Below are positions 16,946 to 25,117 of a stretch of 64,000 bases of DNA, piece by piece. A program made the position numbers and the translations under genes. The notes under the pieces are model-generated. The model did not search any database. It was not told where the DNA came from and worked only from the letters and a program-made list of their open reading frames with translations. Position 1 is the first letter of the stretch. Each line of letters opens with the position of its first letter. This stretch comes from an uncultured Myxococcales bacterium (lineage in GTDB: Bacteria; Myxococcota_A; UBA9042): positions 37,916 through 101,915 of the forward strand of contig CAISBR010000072.1 of assembly GCA_903883645.1 (NCBI GenBank), in the 5' to 3' direction.

Positions 16946-19243
16946 CTAGCGGACGAAGATGGCGAAATCGACCTGCAGCGTCACGCTGGTGGGGCCGCAG
17001 GTGTTGGTCCACACCGAGTTGCCGCAGCCGTTGTTGTTCACATAGTTGTCGCCAAAGCCCATGGGGCCGGGGTGGTAGCCAAAGCTGGGCTCGGCCTCGT
17101 AGGTGAGCGGATAGCCGCCGCTGCTGGGGCGAATGTGGTAGCCGCCGTAGCCGCCCTGCACATTGTGGCCGTTGCAGCTGACGATCGCGCAGACGGGCGT
17201 GATTTCCGTACCGATGCGCACGGTGTTTTGCGCGTCGCTGCCACCGGCTCCAGTAGAATTAACGATGAACGGCAAGGCGTTGTCGATGAACACGTCGCCA
17301 ACATTGCGGGAATAGGCGCCCGGTGTCGCGACGCTGCCCGAGGTGTCGATCTTGCCCGTGCTGAGCGCGGTGTTGGCGGGTGCCGCGAGCCAATCGGCCA
17401 TGGTCTTGCCCTGTAGGCCGCTGACCACGGTGCCGCGCGCCCAGGCGGAGGGGGTGTTCCAGTCGGCGCCCTCTTTGTGGGCCCAGACCAAGATCTCGCT
17501 GCCGGCGATGCTGCCAAAGCTGGAGCCCTTGTAGTCATTTTGCAGGGCGCTGCCCACCACGCCGAACTGCTTGTCGGCCTTTAGCCAGAAGTCGGTGTCG
17601 CCGTAACTGCGTATGGCGCCGTCGTTGGTGTCGAGGTTGAAGACCAGGGTCCAGCCGCCGCCCGCCAAGGTCATCTCGCAGTAGGCCTCGTACGCGGGGT
17701 TGCCGCTGGCCACGCCGTCGGGGTCGAGCCAGTAGCTGCCGGTTTTGCTGGCGGGATTCATGCTCAAGATTTGCTTGCACGACGAGCCGGGGTTGTCTTT
17801 GCTGCCCGGGGGCAAGGTGAGGAGCAGCGGGAAAAAGGCTTTGCCGTTGCACACATACATGGCGTTGTCTTTGGGGTTGGCGTACATGTAGCCAAAGTGG
17901 CCGGCGTCGCAGGTGATGGGGTGCGCCGTGGCGACCTTGAGCTGCAAGCCGCCGTTTAGGATCAAGTCGCCCTGCACTTGCACCTTCTTGTTCGACAGGG
18001 TCTGCAACTTGAGCGCCCAGTTGAACTTGCCGTCGAAACCGCCGCTGCCGCCGCCCGCCTTCTTGTCTTTGACGATGATGGACCAGCTGCCTGCCGGGTT
18101 CTTGCCCACCCAGTTCTTGTTCAGGTCGCCTGACACGAGCGGCGTGGTGTCGTTGAACGCGGCGGTCAGGGTGGTGCCGGTGCTACCGCCGTTGTAGAGC
18201 ACGTAGGGTGTGGCTTCGCCAGGGGCATAAACTTCTGCGTAAACATTGGTTAAATCGGAATTAGTAACCGTGAGCGTAAACCACAGCTTTTGCGCGAGGC
18301 CGACATCGGGGAAGACGAGGGAGTCGGACACGCCGGCGCCCAGCCCGTCAGGGATAGCGACATCGGTAGTTCCGGCCTGTACATCGATGAATTGGTTGCT
18401 GATTAGCCCGTTCGACACCTCGTCGAGACCGTCGGGCGGCAGGTCTTTTTCGGTCAGGGCGGCGCAGGCCACGCTGCCATCGACGTTGAAGCCCTTGCTC
18501 CATAGGCCGGTGCCGCAGGGTTTGCCAGTCTGTGGGATGGCGGGCAAGCCTTTTATATCTGTGTAATTACCTGTAGTTGCCACCTTAGCGAGCGCTGGAG
18601 CGTTGCTCAGGTCGGCATAGTCGCCCGTGCCCGCGACCTTAGCGAGCGCCGACGACTTGACGAAATCGATCAAATCCGCGGACTTGGCATACGCAGCCAG
18701 GTCGCCACTTTTGGCGTAACCACTGAGCTCGGCAGCCTTGGCGTACGGGGCGAGATCCGTAGACTTGGCATAGGGTTGCAGCACTGCCGCATCGAGGGCG
18801 CTGGCCTTGAGGCAGCCCGAGCAATCGAGACCCTCGGCCACTGCGGCCCGCAGCGCATAGGCGGTGGCTGCGAGCGGCCGGCGGGCAAGCTCAGGATCGG
18901 CGGCCACTTGCAACCCCAACCACGCCCCGGCAAGCGATAAGGTGGCGGGGTCGAGCGGCGTCTTGCTGCCCAAAAGATACGAGAACTGGCCATTCTTGGT
19001 AGTAACATTGAGTGGCCCTTCGCTCCACACCGGTGAACCACCTGATTCAGCAGCGTAAATCGCAAAGATGAGCGGATACGTGCCATCGGCAACCGGACCG
19101 CCGCCGACCGAGGTGAGCGCGCCTTCGATCGCCGTAGTCTTGGGCGTGGCGGCCAGCGCTTGGGCGGCGATTAGACCGGCGAGCAAGGCGGCGAGCGGCA
19201 ACGCGCGGAACAATCGGCGGACACAACTGGGCGAACGCGACAT
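16946..19243 (-). CDS. Secreted protein with P-domain-like and fibrinogen-like domains
   Basis: A 765-residue exported protein (signal peptide ending AAQALA). After an N-terminal beta domain comes a run of short Ala/Lys/Tyr/Asp repeats (LAPYAKAAEL, LSGYAKSGDL). Next is a proprotein-convertase P-like beta domain (SDSLVFPDVG...NPAGSWSIIVKD). The C-terminus resembles a fibrinogen C-terminal domain: SCKQIL, SGSYWLDPDG-type, EAYCEMTLAGGGWTLV, and a terminal Cys pair. Start 19243 follows GGAG. Likely an adhesin or carbohydrate-binding surface protein. The gene is bracketed by direct copies of a 29-bp repeat (16899 and 19378). Confidence 0.75.
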   Translation of the reverse strand: MSRSPSCVRRLFRALPLAALLAGLIAAQALAATPKTTAIEGALTSVGGGPVADGTYPLIFAIYAAESGGSPVWSEGPLNVTTKNGQFSYLLGSKTPLDPATLSLAGAWLGLQVAADPELARRPLAATAYALRAAVAEGLDCSGCLKASALDAAVLQPYAKSTDLAPYAKAAELSGYAKSGDLAAYAKSADLIDFVKSSALAKVAGTGDYADLSNAPALAKVATTGNYTDIKGLPAIPQTGKPCGTGLWSKGFNVDGSVACAALTEKDLPPDGLDEVSNGLISNQFIDVQAGTTDVAIPDGLGAGVSDSLVFPDVGLAQKLWFTLTVTNSDLTNVYAEVYAPGEATPYVLYNGGSTGTTLTAAFNDTTPLVSGDLNKNWVGKNPAGSWSIIVKDKKAGGGSGGFDGKFNWALKLQTLSNKKVQVQGDLILNGGLQLKVATAHPITCDAGHFGYMYANPKDNAMYVCNGKAFFPLLLTLPPGSKDNPGSSCKQILSMNPASKTGSYWLDPDGVASGNPAYEAYCEMTLAGGGWTLVFNLDTNDGAIRSYGDTDFWLKADKQFGVVGSALQNDYKGSSFGSIAGSEILVWAHKEGADWNTPSAWARGTVVSGLQGKTMADWLAAPANTALSTGKIDTSGSVATPGAYSRNVGDVFIDNALPFIVNSTGAGGSDAQNTVRIGTEITPVCAIVSCNGHNVQGGYGGYHIRPSSGGYPLTYEAEPSFGYHPGPMGFGDNYVNNNGCGNSVWTNTCGPTSVTLQVDFAIFVR

Positions 19244-19377
19244 GGCAAACTCCGGCAAGATTGGGCCCAAAGGCCCCGCAACTGTGCGCTGGCCTTGCAG
19301 GTTCGTCAAGCGGTGAGCGAGCGCCTGGGCGGGCGGCTGCACGCGCTCGCGCGATGGGTCGACCTGCGAACCATGAG

Positions 19378-19406
19378 TAATTTCGCGATGTAGAAAATGG
19401 CTGCCA
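19378..19406 (+). repeat. 29-bp dispersed repeat, copy B
   Basis: Same orientation as copy A and differs from it at only a few positions. It lies between the divergent starts of the fibrinogen-domain gene and the cyclase gene, so A and B form direct repeats around one gene. Confidence 0.8.
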
Positions 19407-19507
19407 CTTGTATTCGTCCAGTTGCCATCGCCGCCGCACTGCCCCACACTCGCCATACCTTCGTCGCGGAGTTCGAGTGGGCAACGCGACGGGCGCGCGA
19501 GGACTCG

Positions 19508-21808
19508 ATGGCCATAGCGGCAAAAAATCTAGGCTCGCCGCGCAATTGGCCCCTGCTGGTGGCGGCGCTGGCAACGCTGCTGTGCACGCTGGTTCTGGCC
19601 GGGCACAAGGGTGGCCTATACAGCATTCCGGCGCTCGATTCGTGGGAGCTCGACACGGTCGATGCGCGTTTTGCCCTGCGCGGTCCGCTCAAGCCCCTGG
19701 GCGACGACATCGTGATTGTGGGTTTTGACGACCAGCTGCGGCGGCAGGCGCCCGAAGTGCTGCAACAGCGCGCCGGGTGGGCACGTTTTCTAGATTCGCT
19801 GGCCAATTACCAACCGCGCAGCGTGGCGCTCGACGCCTTTTTTGCCGAGCCCGAGCAGGTGCTGCCCGCCGCGACGGTGACGCAGGTCGACGATGCCTTG
19901 CAAGCGCTGGAACTGGCTAAAGAAACCACATCTACAGCCCAGCTAGCGGCGCTGCAGGCCTTGCGAGCCGTGCGCGATGCCACCCGCGGCGACGAGAAGA
20001 TGGCGGCAGCGGTGCAGCGGGCGGGCAATGTGCTGCTGGCGTCGCTGTTCTTTGTCGACGATGGCGAGGACCGGCCAGCGCCTCGCAACACCCCAGAACC
20101 GCCGGGGATTCGCGGAGCGCGCGTGGCGGATGCGGCGGTGCTCGAGCGGCCGGCCGGGCTGCGCCCCTTGCGCGCCGAAGCCCAGGTGTACGGTTCGCTG
20201 CCGGCGTTTGCCCGGGCGGCGGCGGGCGGCGGTGCGGTCAATGTGCTGCGCGATCAAGGTGGTGCGGTGCGACGGGTGCCGCTGGTGGTCGAGCACGCCG
20301 GGCGCTATTACCTGCCGCTGGGTCTGACGCTGGCGGCGCACGCCAAGGGGCTGGGGGGCAAGCGGCCGGCGACGGCGAGTTACGCGGCCGGTGCGCGCGA
20401 ATTAACTTTAGGCGACAAGGTGTTGCCCGTCGATCCGCGCGCGATCGCTACACTGGGTTGGCTGGGGCCCAGTGGCACTTTTCCGTACTACTCGGCGGCC
20501 GACGTGCTGACGGGCCAAGTGCCCCGCGCCAAGCTGGCCGACAAGCTGGTTGTGGTGGGCTATACCGATGCGGCGCGCGACCGGGTGACGACGCCATTTT
20601 CGCCGGCGCAGCCTGGGGTTGAGGTGCACGCGACCCTGGCGCACAACGCCATTTATGGCGGGCTGCTGAAGGGCGCTCCGGGCTGGCTATCGCTGCTGGT
20701 GGTACTGGCGGCGGGCGCGGTGATGACGGGACTACAGCTGCGGCGAGTGCGGCAAAAGCGCATGTGGCTGGTGGGTGTGGCGGGTGCGGCGCTGGCGACG
20801 ACTTGGCTCGCGACCGCACAACTACTGTTTTTGCAAGGATTTATTGTCGAACTGGCCGCACCGCTGGCGTCGCTGGTGCTGGTGGCACTGGCGTCGATCT
20901 CGACCGCCCTGGTGACCGAAGGGCGCGAAAAGGCGCATCTTCGCAAGGCTTTTGCCCACTATGTGTCGGATCAGCTGGTCGACCGCATCCTGGCCGACCC
21001 CGAGCGGGTGCGCCTGGGCGGCGAACGGCGCGAGCTGAGCGTGCTGTTTTCGGATATTCGTGGGTTTTCAAAGTTCTCGGAACAGATGGAACCTGAGGCG
21101 CTGTCTGCGTTTTTGAACGAATACCTGACGCCGATGACCCGCATTGTGCTCGACCAGGGCGGCATGCTCGACAAGTATATTGGCGACGCGGTGATGGCGG
21201 TGTTTGGCGCGCCGCTGCCCATGGACGACCACACGGCGGCGATGTGTCGCACCGCCCTGCAAATGCAGACAAGTCTTGAGCAATCGCGCAAGGACTGGAC
21301 GGTGCGCGGGCTGCCGGCGATCGAGATTGGCGTGGGTCTAAACGCCGGGCCGATGTCGGTGGGCAACATGGGCTCCGAGATGCGCTTTGATTATACGGTG
21401 ATGGGCGACGCGGTGAACCTCGCCTCGCGCCTAGAGGGCCTGACCAAGGAATACCATTGCGCAATCTTGTGTGGACCGCGGGTGCCCGAGCTAGCGGGGC
21501 CGGGGTTTGTGTTTCGCGAGCTCGATTTTGTGCGCGTCAAAGGCCGCGGCGGTGCCGAGCGCGTCTATGAGCTAGTGGGGAGCGCCGAGGCCTGCCCGCT
21601 CGACGCCAAGTGCCTTGAACTGTATGCTACAGGCTTGGTTGCGTACCGTGCGCACAAGTGGCCCGAGGCGGAAGCGGCCTTGGAGCAGTTGCTTGAACGC
21701 GCGCCCGGCGATGGCCCGGCGGCGGTGTTGCTGCAGCGCGTGCGGGCCTTGGCCAGCGAGCCGCCGGCTAGCGATTGGGATGGTGTGTATGAACAGCGCA
21801 ACAAGTAA
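19508..21808 (+). CDS. CHASE2-domain class III adenylate/guanylate cyclase
   Basis: A 766-residue membrane cyclase. After an N-terminal membrane helix (WPLLVAALATLLCTLVLAG), a CHASE2 sensor faces the periplasm (about residues 40-330, with DSWELDTVDARF and VALDAFFAE). Two to three membrane helices follow (about 365-460), then the class III catalytic domain: metal-binding SVLFSDIRGFSKFSE, DKYIGDAVMAVFGAP and VNLASRLEGLT. The C-terminal tail is helical. Start 19508 follows GAGGA. It makes a cyclic nucleotide in response to an unknown periplasmic signal. Its last bases overlap the next gene. Confidence 0.9.
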   Translation: MAIAAKNLGSPRNWPLLVAALATLLCTLVLAGHKGGLYSIPALDSWELDTVDARFALRGPLKPLGDDIVIVGFDDQLRRQAPEVLQQRAGWARFLDSLANYQPRSVALDAFFAEPEQVLPAATVTQVDDALQALELAKETTSTAQLAALQALRAVRDATRGDEKMAAAVQRAGNVLLASLFFVDDGEDRPAPRNTPEPPGIRGARVADAAVLERPAGLRPLRAEAQVYGSLPAFARAAAGGGAVNVLRDQGGAVRRVPLVVEHAGRYYLPLGLTLAAHAKGLGGKRPATASYAAGARELTLGDKVLPVDPRAIATLGWLGPSGTFPYYSAADVLTGQVPRAKLADKLVVVGYTDAARDRVTTPFSPAQPGVEVHATLAHNAIYGGLLKGAPGWLSLLVVLAAGAVMTGLQLRRVRQKRMWLVGVAGAALATTWLATAQLLFLQGFIVELAAPLASLVLVALASISTALVTEGREKAHLRKAFAHYVSDQLVDRILADPERVRLGGERRELSVLFSDIRGFSKFSEQMEPEALSAFLNEYLTPMTRIVLDQGGMLDKYIGDAVMAVFGAPLPMDDHTAAMCRTALQMQTSLEQSRKDWTVRGLPAIEIGVGLNAGPMSVGNMGSEMRFDYTVMGDAVNLASRLEGLTKEYHCAILCGPRVPELAGPGFVFRELDFVRVKGRGGAERVYELVGSAEACPLDAKCLELYATGLVAYRAHKWPEAEAALEQLLERAPGDGPAAVLLQRVRALASEPPASDWDGVYEQRNK

Positions 21809-22856
21809 GCAATTCAGCATGTTTCTACCCATGCTACTGGCGTGGGCACTCGCCCTGACCGCGTGCGGCAAGACAGACGCGCCGCCAGCAAGCGACCTAC
21901 CGGCCGGCGAAGTCGAAGCCGTTGAAGGTGCCGTAACGGCCCAGCGTGCCGAAGCCAAGCCGCGACCGCTGACTGTAAAAGCGCCTGTCTTTTCGGATGA
22001 TACGGTCACTACGCCGCCGGGAAGCGCGGTGACGATTCGCCTGCTGCACAACCTGGCGCAGTGGCACCTGGAGGGTGGGCTGAGTAAGCGCGTCGACCAG
22101 AGCGCCGCCTTTGCTGCACCGCGCGACGCCACCCCACAACCCCTTGCAGCGAAACCAGAAGCTACGGTTACGGCCTCGGCTGGGCGGCACAGCGAACACG
22201 AAGCGGCAGGTTCGGCCGAGAGTGCCGTGCGCGCACCTGAGCCAGCAGCACCCACCCCGCCACCGACACCCGCAGCCGAAATTGCCAAGCAGGCCGATAA
22301 CGCCAACCCCACACCGCCGGCCAAGGCCGCGCACGCTCCGCCGGCGGCGCGCGCGCCCAGCGGCGGCCAAGACACCATCAAACTCGCCGAAAAGAGTATG
22401 GATATTCCCGCACCACCACCGCCACCGGCACCGATCGAGCAACCTCGCACAGTGCGCAGCGAAGGCGGCGGCGGCGCGAGCAAGTCGGGCGGCAGTGGCG
22501 AGCGCGCGGCGGGCGCGGCGGGCGCGGCGGGCGACGTCGAAGTCGTCAAGTCGCTGGTGGTTGAGGTGCAAGAGGCCCTGCGGCCCGAGCTAACGGCGCT
22601 GACGAGCAAGCTGCGCACGGCGATGAGCAAGTGCGTCAGTGCGGCAGTTTCCGAAGGCGGCGAGCTGCCATCCCTGCTAAAGGTGGTGCTAACTCTGGGC
22701 ACGGACGGCTCGTTTAGCCAAGTCGAGGTCACGGGCCTGACGGGCACCGCGGCGCAGTGCGTCAAAGCGCGCTGGCTGGCGGCCAAGGGGCTGCCCAAGG
22801 TCGACGCGCCGGCGAGTATGGCGGTGACCTACACGTTTAAGTTGAGCGACATGTAG
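21789..22856 (+). CDS. FecR/AgmX-like lipoprotein
   Basis: A 355-residue lipoprotein with lipobox LTAC. The N-terminal part looks FecR-like (VEGAVTAQ..., FSDDTVTTPPGSAVTIRLL). A long Pro/Ala/Glu linker follows, then a C-terminal AgmX/PglI-like domain (KCVSAAVSEGGELPSLLKVV, DGSFSQVEVTG, AMAVTYTF-type ending), a module linked to gliding and energy-transduction proteins in Myxococcota. ATG 21789 overlaps the cyclase gene by 20 bases; ATG 21819, which gives a more typical signal peptide, is a strong alternative. Confidence 0.7.
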   Translation: MNSATSKQFSMFLPMLLAWALALTACGKTDAPPASDLPAGEVEAVEGAVTAQRAEAKPRPLTVKAPVFSDDTVTTPPGSAVTIRLLHNLAQWHLEGGLSKRVDQSAAFAAPRDATPQPLAAKPEATVTASAGRHSEHEAAGSAESAVRAPEPAAPTPPPTPAAEIAKQADNANPTPPAKAAHAPPAARAPSGGQDTIKLAEKSMDIPAPPPPPAPIEQPRTVRSEGGGGASKSGGSGERAAGAAGAAGDVEVVKSLVVEVQEALRPELTALTSKLRTAMSKCVSAAVSEGGELPSLLKVVLTLGTDGSFSQVEVTGLTGTAAQCVKARWLAAKGLPKVDAPASMAVTYTFKLSDM

Positions 22857-22947
22857 CAAGTTCGAGAACTTGTGAAGACGCCTGGACGTAACCTGCGGGA
22901 TATGGCGCAATAGATCTCCGCGGCGCTCGGCGTTGCCAAGGGGGACT

Positions 22948-25101
22948 ATGTCGCACAATCGCTGGCTCGTATTGACTATTTTCGCCATCTGGGCCGTCGC
23001 GTGCAGCGACACGACCGCCCCCGCCACCCTTAGCACCGCCGATACGAGCGTGGGCAGCCCCGACAGCAGCCTGGGCGACAGCGCCGACGTAAGCCAAACG
23101 TGCTACAGCTGCCACGGCGACCCCGCCCAAGGCAACGAGGCACCGCCGCTGGGCACCAAGGGTGAGGAATTACCTACGGATCCGGCCGTAGGCGCCCACC
23201 AGAACCACCTAGAGGCGAGCGACTGGCACCGCACCGTACAGTGCGCCGAATGCCACGTAGTGCCCACGGCGATGGACCACAAGAACGGCACGATTGACTT
23301 TGCTTTTAGCGGAGTTGCTATCTCTGCCGGCGCAACACCGACCTTTGCGGCCGACACGTTGAGCTGCAGCGGCGGCTACTGCCACGGCGCCAGCCTGCGG
23401 CCCGCCAAAGCCGGTGGCAGCAACGAACGCACCCCCATTTGGAACCAGATGGACGGCACCTTCAACGCCTGCGGCACCGCCTGCCACACCTTGCCACCGG
23501 GCGGCAACCACCCGCAAAATACCGCCTGCGAAAAGTGCCACGGCAGCGTGATTGCCAGCTTTGACCCGGTAAAAAACAAGGTGGTATGGGTAGATGCGAC
23601 CCGCCACGTAGACGGCAAGGTCGATGCCACCAGCGTGAACTGCACCAGCTGCCACGGCAACGCCGCCACGGGCGACCCGGCGCCGCCACTGGGCACCAAG
23701 GGCGAGACCGCCGTCAGCGAGGCCGCGGTGGGCGCACACCAAAACCACCTAGCGCCGTCGACATGGCACAAACAGGTCGCTTGCGAAGAGTGCCATCAAA
23801 AGCCAACAGATCCGCTGCACTCAAATGGGGTGGTCGATTTTGCCTTTGGACCGCTGGCCACCGCCAAGGGTGCCAAGCCCGCATTTGACACGGGCAAGCT
23901 GAGTTGTGCCAGCTCGTACTGCCACGGCACCACCTTATTGCCTGCGAAAGCCGGCGCCGCGGCCGCACAAGAGCCTGTATGGACTCAAGTCGACGGCACC
24001 TTTAACAAGTGCGGCACTGCCTGCCACACCTTGCCACCCGGCGGCACCCACCCCGCCGATAACAAGTGCAGCACCTGCCATGCCAGCGTGGTCGCCAGCT
24101 TTGACCCGGCCAGCAGCACCGCCACCTGGAAAGACGCCAGCTTGCACATCAACGGCAAGATCGAAGCCGGCGGCTACCACACCCTGCCCGGCTGGGTGGG
24201 CGCCAAATTCTTGAGCAATGGCACGGTGAACAAAGACCACCACGGCGCGACGTTCTTTGTGGCCAACCAACAGCGCGACGACAAGAACACCCTATGCACC
24301 CAATGCCACGGCACCGATTACAACGGCGGAAGTGCTGGCGTTTCGTGCAACAACAACGGCGCGGGCTGCCACGGCAAGAACCCGGCGGGCGGCACTGGCG
24401 GCAACTGGCAGGCCTGCAACTTCTGCCACGGCAGCGCCACCCAGAACAACCCCGCGATCGGCGTGGGCAACGAGCAGACCAGCGCCAGCCTAGCCGTCGG
24501 CCGCCACAGCGTGCACTTGAGCGCCAGCAGCACCCACGTCGCCTTTGACTGCAGCCGCTGCCACACCGTGCCGCCGGCGAGTAACGTCGCCCACGCGCTG
24601 GAGTATGTACCCAGCCTAGACCTCGGCAGCGCGGGACATCACGGCGACGTCACCTTTCTAGCCGCGCCCACGGCCTTTAACGCGACGGGCAGCATGGCCT
24701 GGAATGTGGCCGGAACCCAAGGCAATCCCGTCAGCGCCCGCGGCAATTGCACGGGTGCCTGCCACAGCAACGGCCGCGGCGGCCCCCCTGCCGTCTCGCC
24801 CTACTGGGCCGGCGGCACCTGGACCGCGGGCAGCTGCGGCAACTGCCACGCCGCCTCGCCCAACACCAAGCACCACGGCACCCACGTAAACGGCGACGTC
24901 AACTTGGCCTGCAGCAGCTGCCACCCCGGCGCAAACGAAGCCACGCACTTGAACGGCATTCGCGACGTCAAAACTAGCATCTCGGGCGCGCCCTATACGG
25001 GCAGCGTGACGGCGGCGTTTGGCGTGACGAGCAAGTGCAGCAACGGCGTGACATGCAGCGGCACCTGCCACGGCGAGATCCACAACGCCCGCTGCTGGTA
25101 A
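22948..25101 (+). CDS. Multihaem lipoprotein with CX2-6CH motifs
   Basis: A 717-residue lipoprotein (lipobox AVAC) of the Geobacter-type CxxxxCH/CxxCH family. I count 11 CX2CH sites (CYSCH, CAECH, CEKCH, CTSCH, CEECH, CSTCH, CTQCH, CNFCH, CSRCH, CGNCH, CSSCH), 4 CX3CH (CGTACH twice, CTGACH, CSGTCH), 2 CX4CH (CSGGYCH, CASSYCH) and 1 CX6CH. The N-terminal half is two copies of a roughly 200-residue unit. It starts after AAGGGGG. If haem-loaded, it would be an extracytoplasmic electron conduit, possibly outer-surface. Confidence 0.85.
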   Translation: MSHNRWLVLTIFAIWAVACSDTTAPATLSTADTSVGSPDSSLGDSADVSQTCYSCHGDPAQGNEAPPLGTKGEELPTDPAVGAHQNHLEASDWHRTVQCAECHVVPTAMDHKNGTIDFAFSGVAISAGATPTFAADTLSCSGGYCHGASLRPAKAGGSNERTPIWNQMDGTFNACGTACHTLPPGGNHPQNTACEKCHGSVIASFDPVKNKVVWVDATRHVDGKVDATSVNCTSCHGNAATGDPAPPLGTKGETAVSEAAVGAHQNHLAPSTWHKQVACEECHQKPTDPLHSNGVVDFAFGPLATAKGAKPAFDTGKLSCASSYCHGTTLLPAKAGAAAAQEPVWTQVDGTFNKCGTACHTLPPGGTHPADNKCSTCHASVVASFDPASSTATWKDASLHINGKIEAGGYHTLPGWVGAKFLSNGTVNKDHHGATFFVANQQRDDKNTLCTQCHGTDYNGGSAGVSCNNNGAGCHGKNPAGGTGGNWQACNFCHGSATQNNPAIGVGNEQTSASLAVGRHSVHLSASSTHVAFDCSRCHTVPPASNVAHALEYVPSLDLGSAGHHGDVTFLAAPTAFNATGSMAWNVAGTQGNPVSARGNCTGACHSNGRGGPPAVSPYWAGGTWTAGSCGNCHAASPNTKHHGTHVNGDVNLACSSCHPGANEATHLNGIRDVKTSISGAPYTGSVTAAFGVTSKCSNGVTCSGTCHGEIHNARCW

Positions 25102-25117
25102 GGGGTCTGCAGCCCGC

